DNA of 64,000 nt from Myrica gale (Eukaryota > Streptophyta > Magnoliopsida > Fagales > Myricaceae). Made by a program: the position numbers and the translations under genes. Positions within the stretch are counted from its first letter, which is position 1, and each line of letters opens with the position of its first letter. The notes under the pieces are model-generated. The model was not told where the DNA came from. It made no database searches and saw only the letters and a list, made by a program, of their open reading frames with translations. Shown here in pieces: positions 36,035 to 46,887 of the stretch. The stretch lies in contig OZ005607.1 of the NCBI GenBank assembly GCA_963930655.1, positions 24,436,874 to 24,500,873 on the forward strand, in the 5' to 3' direction.

Positions 36035-37281
36035 TAAGGTGACGGCAAGGAAGCTAGCAACGTTTCCTTTGGAGATCAGTAGGATATCCTCAACAAGCGT
36101 TAAGGAAGACTGTAGACTAGAGGTACATCAGGAAGGAAACAGTTATCAAAGCCAAGGAAAGAATGGCCAGGTCCATGCTCTTGGGTTTTTTACGTCTACT
36201 ATTGTTCGGTCGAATTTCTTGATCTTGTCTGTTGTCTAGTTTTTCTCTACTACATAAAGTTGAAGGAAATGGTTCTCCAGCGGTTTCTTGGGGAGCTGTA
36301 GATCATTATGTTTCTGGTACAGGGATTGGTTGCAAGGTCTGGTTTGTCTGTTCTGATTTTGGCAGCTGATGTGGATGGCAGCAGTCTCACTGTTTTTCGG
36401 CTATTTTATCCGTTTTATTTTCCAATGGTTGCGCATGCTTTCAATTTCACATGTGATGTAATATTGGAGGGGTGATATTGAAACAAATTCCTCACATCAG
36501 GGGTCGAGTCAATTTAAAGTTCACTAAAAGGATTGCAAGTGGGATGGTTGTTCTAAAGGTGTAGTCCACCCTTAATAAATATATTTGTTTGGTATGGTCT
36601 TTTTTCCTTTATTTCTTCAAATTTCAGAACATCTGTATGGTTGCTTCACCTAAATTAAGCTGATTAGTCTGTTTTGACATTTTTTACATGAGTACTGCTT
36701 TGATGTGACGAGTTTATAGGGTTCTTTTGGGAGAGAGAGAGAGAGAAATAAATCAGTACTTTACAATAGATTTTAGTCAATAAGTCAAATATTTTGTTAT
36801 AAAATTTAATTGTTGGCTATTGTGGTAGTATCTTGGTTACATGACCAGTCAATTCCTCTTATTTTGTATCTGTAAATCCTTCACCATTTAGAGGCTAATG
36901 TATGGTAGATAGTGCTCTTTCCGAAGTAGAGAAGCTTCAAAAGCTGCAACAAGAGGGAGTTTTTTTCAGTTCAAAGGATGATGGAAAAGACAATGGACAG
37001 CTGAATATGCCTCGAGGAGAACAAGTTATATCTGAAACTATCCAGCCAGAGTGCTGTAGAAGAACTATTTGACACATCAGGTCAGTGCTGGAAATGAATT
37101 CCCCATTATTTAACTTTGCATTTTGCTATGTGGAATGTTTTGATGTAATTTATATGGTGTCTCTTTAGGTGATGGTCTGGATGAAAGAGTGTCTGTTAGC
37201 TGCTTATTTCAAGCTTTTGTCTGAGTACTTGATGGACATGAAACTATCTGCAGTTAATCAAACTGAGGGATGGTCCATTTC
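36035..37281 (+). pseudogene. Partial duplicate of the coiled-coil gene
   Basis: Matches 12,500-13,967: part of the fourth intron with its shortened GA repeat, the 13,385 exon (beginning ATAGTGCTCTTTCCGAAG), and the 13,860 exon (GGTGATGGTCTGGATGAAAG). The second half of the 13,385 exon and the following intron are deleted, joining TATATCTGAA to ACTATCCAGCC. The copy ends inside the 13,860 exon and cannot encode the protein. Confidence 0.88.
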
Positions 37282-38124
37282 ATTATAAAATAAGCTCTAA
37301 GTTGAGAGGCTAAGTCCTTACCGAGAGTCCCAACATCTCACTCTATAAAGCAAGTTGGTCTAGTTACAACCTCCCATGATCAAGAATAGATCCAAAAGTG
37401 CCACACAGCTCTACTGAGATTACCAATTAAATGACCTCGATTTATTTTTCTAATAGGTAATATAACTTGCCCACCTTTCTGGATTGTACCCTGTAATCTT
37501 ACACTCCACTTGGTTACAATAAACTAAATGATGCGCTGTTCTGGTGACACCCCCGATCAATTGGTGTTTCTTTATGTTATTTAGATGTTAGGTTTTTACG
37601 GGTTATATTCATCAACTTCTTCTTAGTGGTTCATAGGTTATGAGAAAAGAATAAAAAAGATGGGATAAGATTCGGACAGGAAAGCAAGTACCTAACGTGA
37701 CCCGTTTGACTCCTAGCTTGGCGTGTTTCGATCCTCAGTACATGTTTAGGATTAATCTATAAGCTAATGGCCGGCAGGTTTGTATTAACTACTTCTCTTG
37801 GGGAATGGGGACCTGGGTTCTCGTCGCCTTCCCCAACAGCTACCTAAAACACGCTTTCGTATTCCTTTCTTTAAATGGCCAATAGATGGCATTAGGTGAT
37901 GAGGACATAAACTAAAAACAAAAAGAACGGTGGAGGCCTCCCACCCAAGTTTTCCAAGTAAAATAATGCAAGCTGTGGAAAAACGAGTTGGTTCCATTGT
38001 CCATAGACTATTTACAGCTTTTAATTCCACCACTGGCCAGTTGCCTGTTTCTTCTCTAATCTCGCAATTCAATTTCCTTCCTTCTTTCCCTTTGCTTAAT
38101 TCTTCCATTGCAACCAAGAAGAAA
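37282..38124. other. Unassigned DNA and NLR2 promoter
   Basis: 37,282-37,690 has no counterpart in copy 1 and no gene. From about 37,700 it matches the NLR1 upstream region, including the CTTCC-rich leader and the A-rich bases just before the start codon. Confidence 0.55.
37706..37711 (+). promoter_or_regulatory. W-box (TTGACT) upstream of NLR2
   Basis: Same context as the element upstream of NLR1 (CCCGTTTGACTCCTAGCTTG). It was retained after duplication, which may reflect recent common origin more than selection. Confidence 0.3.
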
Positions 38125-41100
38125 ATGGCCGAGGTTGGAGGAGCTCTTCTCTCTGCCGTCCTTAAAGAATTAATCAATGGGGCGGCATCTCGTGAGGTCA
38201 AGGACTACCTTCGACGACATAAACTCATTGGTGGACTCGTGTCCAAGTTGAAGACAGCTTTGATGGCTGTGAATGTGCTGGTCGAAGACGCAGAGGAAAA
38301 GCAAGCCACAAAGCCTAATGTGAAAACATGGCTTGATGAGTTGAAAGATGCCGTCTATGAGGCAGAGGAGATCCTTGATAACGTTGCTACTCAAGCCTTA
38401 AGACGCAAGCTGGATGCTGAATTTGAAACAACTGCAATTAAGGTACGAAATCGTACCTACGCTTCTCTTTCACTTCATAAGCTAAGAGGAAAGATAGAAG
38501 AGGTACACGACAGGTTAAAGTCTCTAGCCGACCAAAAGGATGTTATTGGTCTAAGAGAAGGTGTTATAGGGAGACCGTCGGAAAGATCGCCCACGACTTC
38601 TTTGGTTGAAGAATCTGATCTGTTTGGTAGAGATGATGACAAGGAGGAAATTATTAAGGGGTTGCTCTCAAAAGATAAGAGTGGTAATGAGGTGGGTGTG
38701 ATTGCCATAGTGGGCATTGGAGGAATGGGCAAGACCACTCTTGCTCAACGAGTGTACAATGACGAAAGGGTGAAGAAGCACTTCGACCTTGAAGCTTGGG
38801 TTTGTGTTTCTGAAGATTTTGATCTGTTTAAGGTGACCAAAACTATTCTAGAGGCAGTAATTCAGTCAACTTCTGATATTACGGATCTAAATCGGCTTCA
38901 AGTTCAACTAAGGGAGAAATTGACGGGGAAATGTTTTTTCTCATTTTAGATGATGTTTGGAACAAGAATCTTGAAGACTGGGAGACTTTAAGTAAGCCCT
39001 GGAAATCTGGAGAACGAGGAAGTACAATCATCGTAACAACACGGGAGGAGGGTGTTGCATCAGTCGCGAATGCTAGTACGAATCATCGCATGGAGAAGTT
39101 AACAGAAGCAGATTGTTGGTCACTTTTTGCAAAATATGCTTTCGGGAGCACTAACTCTAGTGCACATCTTCAGCTAGAAGAAGTAGGCAGACAGATTGCA
39201 AAAAAATGTGACGGTCTACCTCTAGCAGCCAAGGCCATTGGAGCAATGTTGCGGCCCAAAGCAAATGTTGATGCATGGGAGAGGGTATTGAATAGTGAAT
39301 TATGGAGCTCATCAATCGAAGAGACGAAAATTCTTCCGGCTCTCAGAGTAAATTACAAATATCTTCCCTCACATTTAAAGCGGTGCTTTGCTTATTGTGC
39401 AATATTTCCAAAGGATCATGATTTCACAAAAGATCAATTAGTCTTATTATGGATGGCCGAAGGATTTTTACAAGATGCGGGAAACAAGACAATGGAAGAA
39501 ATCGGTGAGGATTACTTCCATGATCTTGTATCAAGATCGTTATTCCAACGATCAGTTGACCATGATACACATTTTGTAATGCATGATCTTATAAATGATT
39601 TAGCAAAATTTGTGTCTGGGCAATTTAGCTTTCGGCTAAACGTTGACAAGTCTCACGAAGGTTTCCTCAAGACTCGTTATCTGTCTTACATGAGAACAGA
39701 GTTTGATACCTTTGAGAAGTTTGAGGCTGTTTACGAGGCGAAGCAGCTGCGCACTTTCCTGCCATTAGAATCGGCGCCGCCATCGGAGTACAGATTGTTC
39801 AACTTGACTAAAAAGGTGTTGCGTGATCTTTTGCCCACATTAAGGTGCTTACGGGTGCTCTCTTTATCTGGCTACAAAAATATGACTGAATTGCCCGAAT
39901 CGGTGGGGAAATTGAAACATTTACGATATTTGGACATTTCTATCACGAAGTTGACGAGGTTGCCTGAGTCTATTTTCCAGCTGTGTAATTTGCAAACACT
40001 GAACTTATCTCGTTGTGAAAATCTTACAGCGTTGCCGAGAGATATGGGGAGACTCGTTAATTTACGTCATCTTGATATTACTGAAACTGGTATCAAGGAG
40101 ATGCCGATGCACTTGGGCAATCTAAAATGTCTCTGAACTTTGCCTAAATTTATTGTCAGCAAACACAGGGGATCTGGGTCTGGCCTTGGAGAGTTGGGGA
40201 AGCTTGCAAATCTTCGGGGAGCACTTTCTATTTCGGAGCTCCAAAATGTTGAATCTCCTCGGGATGCTCTGGATGCAAACTTGAAGAATAAGAAGTATTT
40301 GCAGGAGTTGGCGTTGTTCTGGAATGATTCAGAAGGAGAAGATGTTGATATTTCAGAAAGTCAAAGATGTGTACTGGACAATCTTTGGCCCCACCCAAAC
40401 TTGAAAAGCCTTATTGTCAACGGCTATAGCGGTGAACGTTTTCCAGATTGGGTAGGACACGATTCGTTCTCTAATATAGCATCTATGCATCTAAAAAAGT
40501 GTAAATACTGTTGCAGCTTGCCACCACTTGGGCAACTACACTCTCTACAGAGCCTCACTATTGAAGGTTTTGATGGAATTGTTACGGTGGGTTCAGAGTT
40601 TTACGGCATTGGTTCTTCGTCAATCAAGCCATTTGGAAGTTTAAAAGTTCTAAAGTTCATGCAGATGTCGAACTGGGAGACATGGTTTCCATTCGATGCT
40701 GAAAACGAAGATGTAGCTTTTCCTTCTCTTGAAGAGCTTTATATTAAGAAGTGCCCGAAGCTGAAAGTTGGGTTTTCCATCGATCTTCCTTCCTTAGCCA
40801 AGCTCGAGATTGATGAATGTCCGGAGCTGGTGATTTCACTTCGCAAGGCTCCAGTTATACTCGAATTGGAGCTCAGGAGTTGTAATGAGATTCTACTGAA
40901 GGAATTGCCCGTTGGAATGCAGAGGCTCAGAGTGGGAGGAATTGATTCGGTGGTGTCCCTGCCCGAGGGATTGTCGAACTCCAATAGCTGTCTTCAAGAG
41001 TTAGAAATCAGTGATTGTTCCTCGCTCGTGTCTCTTCCCACGGGGGGTCTGTCCTCTACATTAAAAAAAGTTGAAATTAGAAGATGTATGAAGTTTGAGC

Positions 41101-41909
41101 TCCCAACACACCTGGACTATTCATTCCTCGAAGAATTGGGGTTGAGCAATTGTGATTCTCTCAGGTCCTTTCCACTAGACTTATTCCCAAATCTTAAGAG
41201 CATCAATCTTCATGAGTGTGGGAGTCTGGAATCTCTTACCGTTCCAGAACAACATGAGCAGGACTTGATGACCTTGCATATTTGGATTCGCGATTGCCCT
41301 AATTTTGTGTCATTTCCAAAAGGAGGATTGTGTGCCCCCCACCTTACAAGTCTTCGGATGATTAATTGTGAGAGTGTGACGTCACTGCCTGATAAGATGC
41401 ACTCATTCCTTCCGTCTCTTGAGAATTTGGAAATAAGGAATTGTCCAGAAATGGAGTCGTTTCCAGAAGGGGGCTTGCCTTCCAATCTTAGGGTTATTAG
41501 GATTTTTTTTTGTGACAAACTCGTTGCTAGAAGGATGGGATGGGGTTTGCAAACACTCACCTCTATTAGACACGTGTCAATTGATGGCGAATCTGGAACG
41601 GTCGTGTCTTTTCCAGAGACGGGTTTGCTTCCCTCAAATCTGACCTCTCTTTCTTTGTGGTGGTTTCCGAATTTGGAATCTTTGGATAAGGAGGGGATTC
41701 AACACCTGACCTCTCTTGAACATTTGAATATCTTGGACTTCCCTAAGCTCAAGTGCATGCCAGACAGGGGGCTGCCTACGTCCCTTAAATATCTATCTAT
41801 CAGCCGGTGTCCTTTGTTAAAGAAACAATTGCAAAGGAGGAAAGGAAAAGAATGGCGCAAGGTTGCTCACGTGCCCCGCATACTCATCGACGACGAATGG
41901 ATTGAATGA
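38125..41909 (+). pseudogene. CC-NB-LRR gene copy with a frameshift and a stop (NLR2)
   Basis: A duplicate of NLR1 from MAEVGGALLSAVL to the tail ending DDEWIE and TGA at 41,907-41,909. Coiled coil, P-loop (GIGGMGKTTL), kinase 2 (LILDDVW), GLPLAAKAIG, MHDLINDL and the LRRs are all visible. Near 38,935 one base is missing relative to NLR1 in the TTTTTT run just before kinase 2, which shifts the frame. At 40,134-40,136 CAA of NLR1 is TGA (CLQT to CL-stop-T). Apart from these two lesions all frames are open. Unlike NLR1, it keeps the original C-terminus (KKQLQRRKGKEWRKVAHVP). As read, it would yield only the coiled coil and part of NB-ARC. Confidence 0.93.
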
Positions 41910-43115
41910 CCTCCTCTACAGCAGGTGTTCCTTCTGGTGGTTCAGAGGTATACTTATATTCCTCTTCTCTTTAATACTCTCAATTTGCATTTTCAATTTC
42001 TCTCTGTCCATATTTGTATGCACAATTTAGTTACTAAAGACGGTTGGCCAAATTGACCACCATTTCAGTAAGTTAAAGAACTGTGCATGATAATCTCCCT
42101 CGCCACACAAACTTGAAAAGTCTTATTCTCAACTACTATGGCAGTGAAAGTTTCCCCGAAGGGTCTGAGAGACCGTCACTGCCTGAGAAGATGCACATAT
42201 TCATTTCGTTTCTTCAGTATTTGTATACAGAAGGTTGTCCAGACATCATGTTGTTTCCTAAAGGGAGCTTGTCTTCATTCTCAATAATGATGACTCGAGC
42301 TCGAGCTCAGGTTCCTTTAAGAGATATCTTTGGCCATGAGTTCTGGGTATTAGACTTGACATTCCTCAGTGGTCATCTGTTTAAAGAACTCCATTATTTA
42401 AACCTTCTTTGTCTTAAGCAGCATGATTGGTCCTATGAACATTTTGGAAGTGTCATGGAAACTGTTTATTTAATCTCTAAGCATGGTCATTGATGCCAGT
42501 TCAAGTGTCTTTTTACTTGATTTTCTTCGCATTTTGATGCTATCTATCTTTTGTATACTCATGTCAAAGGTAATTATTGGAAACCTTGTGGTGGGAAAGT
42601 TAGCAGTCACTTTCTGCTGTGAAACTTACAGCTCTGATTACATTACAGATGCAGAATCTGTACTGCTGCTAGTTTATTGGTATAACTTTAGGGTTGGGAA
42701 CCTGTGCTTCTTGATAGCAACTCTTATCTTACTTTTTCTTTTACTGTTGCAGATGCTTTTTTTTTTGCTGCTAGTCTATTGCTTGCCGTCAAGAAGACAA
42801 GCTTGCACTGTAAGAGGTGTGTAGATAATCTCTAGAGAATTTCGTAATTCTCACTTCATTTTTCTTTGTGTAAATAAGGCCCTGAATGCGTCTTTCGGTC
42901 AGAAATTTGTTCAATTTCTAGTGGAGCCACATAGAAGGAAACTGTATGTGTAAAAAGTTTATTGTGAAGAACTAGAAGCAAACTTGGCCAATTAGTGAAA
43001 ACAGGAACCATGCATGCTGGGGTTTTGGGAAGTTATACTCTTAGAGAAGTGCTAAGCAACCACCAATCAAGGCAGATCATCAATGACTCGGAAAAGGTTG
43101 CTAGCATTTGTACTC
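41910..43115. repeat. 3' region of NLR2, duplicated block A5 (copy 2)
   Basis: The match to 25,164-26,388 starts exactly at the NLR2 stop codon (TGACCTCCTCT), whereas in copy 1 the same words lie 570 bases past the end of NLR1. It contains the degraded LRR fragment at 42,085-42,285 (HTNLKSLILN, LPEKMHIFISFLQ, FPKGSLSS). Short ORFs at 42,483-42,824 and 42,995-43,186 are not considered genes. Confidence 0.75.
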
Positions 43116-44044
43116 CAAAATTTGAGATGCACCACCTTAGGTTGTGTTTTGCAAACCAAATTTTCATAAAATTTGATGTGGATTAGAGTTTTATTGAATT
43201 TAGAAAAAAAAATAGTGAAAATGTAGAATTTTATTGGAGTCGAAAAAGTGAAAAGATGAGTTATTTAAGTGAATTTTGTATATTTATTGTATTAGAAAAG
43301 GTCGATTTTATAGGGAGAGAGATTATTTTAAAACTATATTATTATTATTTATTTTGACAAAATTTTGAAGCAGATATATTTTCAAGCTAGAATTTTGGAA
43401 TGAAGGAAAACTTATTACAAAATTTGATTATTGATGAACATTATATCCTTTTTATTATGAGTAATTATGATTTTATAATAAATGTAATTAATTTTTGTGC
43501 ATAAGATAATACACATTTAAATAATTGCGTGAGGTGAGAGCTAGCTGCAAGCCTGCAACTAATGAATTAAACATCTTTCCATTCCAATACAGCAGCCCGG
43601 AAATATTGCACCTTGGCGCATGTTAGCTTAGGAGGGACACGCCACAACGTTTAAACTGAGAAAACTAGCCGTTGTAGACCAGAATTACTAACCTAACCCC
43701 GCCGTCGTTGCAACGTTCGAAAACAAGTTTGAATTCCTACCGAACACCCCTCCCAATCCGACGTCGTCTCCTCTCTCCTACGGACCTTTTAAACTGCAAA
43801 TCTTCATGGCTTCATTACCCCAGAGTCCCGTCTCTACAACCATTTCTCCCTGTCCAAAACTCTCTCTCCCTTTGCTCCCTCGCGCTCTCTCTGTTCAGTA
43901 GGAGAAGAAGAAGGGAAATAGCAGTTCTTTCTCTTCTTCTTCCTTCTCTACTGTGCTATCTACAGAGCCCACTGTTTGGTTCTCTATCCCGCTCTCCCTG
44001 TGTTTTTATTTTGGACATAGAAAACAACAATACCGGAAGGATCT
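43116..44044. other. AT-rich DNA and promoter/leader of the E2 gene
   Basis: 43,116-43,500 is very AT-rich, without genes, and resembles old MITE-like DNA. From about 43,550 the sequence becomes CT-rich, as in plant promoters and leaders. An ORF at 43,708-44,058 overlaps the E2 start in another frame and is read as leader. Confidence 0.5.
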
Positions 44045-45445
44045 ATGGCAACTATTAACGGATACGTTGAGACTGCTCAAGGCTACCAAGACAATGATAA
44101 TAACACTCCGGTGACCGCTGCGGCGGTGACACGGAAGCAGCCTTACCCTCCGGCAAAGAGCGTTGATTCTCAGTCTGTTCTTAAACGGTAGATGAGGCTT
44201 TTTCTTTTCCTTCTGTCACTCTATTTCTATAATGGTCGAAGATTGTTACGATAAGCTAGATTCTTATGGATGTTGGGATCATCTGCAGGACCTAGGTAGA
44301 AAGGTGTCTTAGAAACTAGATTGGTTATTTTGGGTTTTGATTTTACCCTTTTTATCTTATTGTTATGAATCTTTTGAGTTCTTGAATTGGGCGTCTGAGC
44401 GTCTCTTTATGTGTCTCTATGGATAGTGGGTTTTACGTAAAACGGGTTTATTTATTGTCTCTACAGGAATATTATTGAATTTTGGAATTTTTTTTGTGGG
44501 TGAGTAATTCTCTTTTTCCTGTGAGCCTGTCTAGGGTTTCTAATCTTTTTTTTTTTTGTGTGTGTTTCTTTTTTCTTTTTTCCGAAACAGGTTGCAATCT
44601 GAGTTGATGGCGTTAATGGTAATAACCGTGTAATATTCAATTCTCCTTTCAAGACCTCAAATGCCTGTTTGGTGAGCTAGGGCTTTTGTTAATTAATGTT
44701 CTTCTTTTAACTTCAACTTTAGATGAGTGGGGAATCTGGGATATCTGCCTTCCCTGAGGAAGACAATATCTTCTTCTGGAAAGGGACAATTACTGGAAGC
44801 AAAGACACTGTGTTTGAAGGAACAGAGTACAAGCTGTCCTTATCGTTTCCAAATGACTACCCATTTAAGCCCCCAAAGGTCAAGTTCGAGACCGGCTGCT
44901 TCCATCCCAACGTCGATGTTTATGGGAATATTTGCTTGGACATTCTTCAGGTACGTCTCTTTTACTTGCTTCTTTGCTTGGCTTCTTCAGGTCATTTCAG
45001 CACCAAAGTTTGCAGTGATTCAGAGAGATCTTCTCGTTAAAATCTAACATACAGCAAATGGTTATGTGTAGGACAAATGGTCGTCTGCTTATGACGTGAG
45101 AACCATCTTGTTGTCCATCCAAAGTCTGCTTGGAGGTGATTCTTTTCTTTTCCTTTTTCCATGTTCCGAGTAAATAAGCACTTGACTCTTTAGTAACCTG
45201 GAAACAATGTTGTTTTGTTTTTCTTTTGTAGAACCAAATATTAGCTCACCTCTAAATACCCAAGCAGCACAGCTCTGGAGCAATCAAGAAGGTGATTAGC
45301 CATATATTTTCCTCTCACCTGCATAAATGGTTTCCTTTTTTTTCCTCTGCTAATTTGTTTCTTGAACAAAGTTTCAAAGCTTCCTCTGTTTTTTGCAGAA
45401 TATAGGAAGATGGTGGAGAAGTTGTACAAGCCCCCATCTGCTTAG
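44045..45445 (+). CDS. UBC19: Ubiquitin-conjugating enzyme E2, UBC19/UBC20 (E2-C/UBE2C) type
   Basis: Six exons (44,045-44,187; 44,591-44,618; 44,723-44,950; 45,072-45,135; 45,232-45,291; 45,399-45,445) sum to 570 bases and give 189 residues, with all phases consistent. The UBC fold is complete: [34 protein letters not shown], the CFHPNV (HPN) motif, catalytic cysteine about residue 128 in GNICLDILQ, then [20 protein letters not shown]. The roughly 45-residue N-terminal extension rich in N, Q, T and A is typical of this family. E2-C enzymes work with the anaphase-promoting complex on mitotic substrates (family knowledge); plant UBC19/20 are the homologues. It is convergent with the THUMPD1-like gene. 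UBC19 and UBC20 cannot be told apart from the sequence. Confidence 0.95.
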
Positions 45446-46887
45446 TTTCATATGTTTAGGAGTTTGTCAATTGGAGAAGATATACGATCCAGGCACTGTC
45501 CTCTCTGGTCTTTCCTTTTGGAAGAAGAGAATTGGATCTTCTTTTTTTTACCTTGCTTTTTATTTTCCTTTCTTCCCGTGTGTTACATTCTTTCCTTCTT
45601 TAATCCTATTGGAAACTCATGGTCCTTACTAGTTACTAATGAATGAACTTTAGACTCAATTGTGCTTTGGTCTCTCTCTCTCTCTCTCTCTCTCTCCAAA
45701 AAAAATCCTCGTCTGGGAATAGTCAGATGGCAAGCTTCCTTTCCGAAAATGTCTACAAGGCAGCAATAGTCATGAATGCTTTAAACGTTAATTCTAGAGA
45801 ACATTTTAGGAATGTGAAGCCAGTGAGGAGCTTGTAGACCAGAATAGCACAGGGAACTTTCAGAAAACAGACTGCGGCTTTGATAGTCCTCAATAAGAGA
45901 GCGTGAACGAGAGAGAAGTCCAATAAACAGGCATCTGTCAAAGAAAACTAATTCGTCGAGTTGTAAAAAGTGGAAAGTTTTTTTAAAAAGCCCAATTGGA
46001 ATGCTTTCGTGGGCTCAGAGTCTCAGACCGAGACATGCATATTTCGTTAAGTTTTGAAGATTCGAATTTTAAGGTATAGTCTGTAGAAGATGGATCACTC
46101 TCCCAAGGGGGGATTAAAATGCAATTTCGATTAGTCCAACGGATGGAAAGACATTCTATTTCGAAAGCCTGATGGAACAAGAAGACCCGAGCTGGTTAGC
46201 ACTGGAGGAAATCTTGTCTGTAAGAGATTTCTTGACAAAGCACCTTAACTAACTGTTCGCTGAAGTGGATACCACCTCGACAGCGGAATAGATTGGCACA
46301 TGGATTGGCCCGACTGGCTAGAACAACGGTGTGTTTTTGTGTTATTCGGTTAGATAGTATCCACCGGGATATCTATTTTGTGATGTCTGTGATAACAGCC
46401 TAGCACGTCTAGATCTAAAGAAACCCGTCAATGGTAGAATGGCAACACAGATTGAATATCAGCTACCTTGTTTACCAAGTGCTTGTGTCCCAAGTTTAGA
46501 AAGAAAAGAAAAAAAAAGTGCTTGTGTCCCAAAATTTTGGAAACTGGCCTAATAAAATAACTGCAGATTTCTATCCCCATCAAATCATCTTTATATTACA
46601 ATAAACATTAAAAAATTCATTCAAATAATCTTTTTTTTACTTTTTCACCGAACTCCTATAAGCAAACGAATATCCTTAAAATCCTTTGAAAGTCAGCAGT
46701 CGAGACACGGAAAAGTACTACTGTGCCAGAGAGATCAAGAGAGAGAGATGCTGCTGATATCCAAAGTTGAGAAGAAATTTCATTAATGCGGGTACAACTC
46801 GTGCCATTCCATCCATTGAATAGGGTATATTTTCACTACAACACCTACGAACCACAGTGACCATTACAAATAGCATGGTGACATGTT
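45446..46887. other. Convergent intergenic region
   Basis: Holds the 3' leaders of the E2 gene (+) and the THUMPD1-like gene (-). Nothing else is recognised; short ORFs here lack homology. A poly-A-rich repeat of AGTGCTTGTGTCCCAA occurs twice near 46,480-46,535. Confidence 0.5.
45671..45696. repeat. (CT)n microsatellite
   Basis: Thirteen CT units lie downstream of the E2 stop codon, probably in its 3' leader. Confidence 0.9.

Noticed and set aside
43708-44058. 116-codon ORF upstream of the E2 gene
   Set aside because: It overlaps the E2 start in another frame, is Ser/Leu/Arg-rich leader sequence and has no homology.
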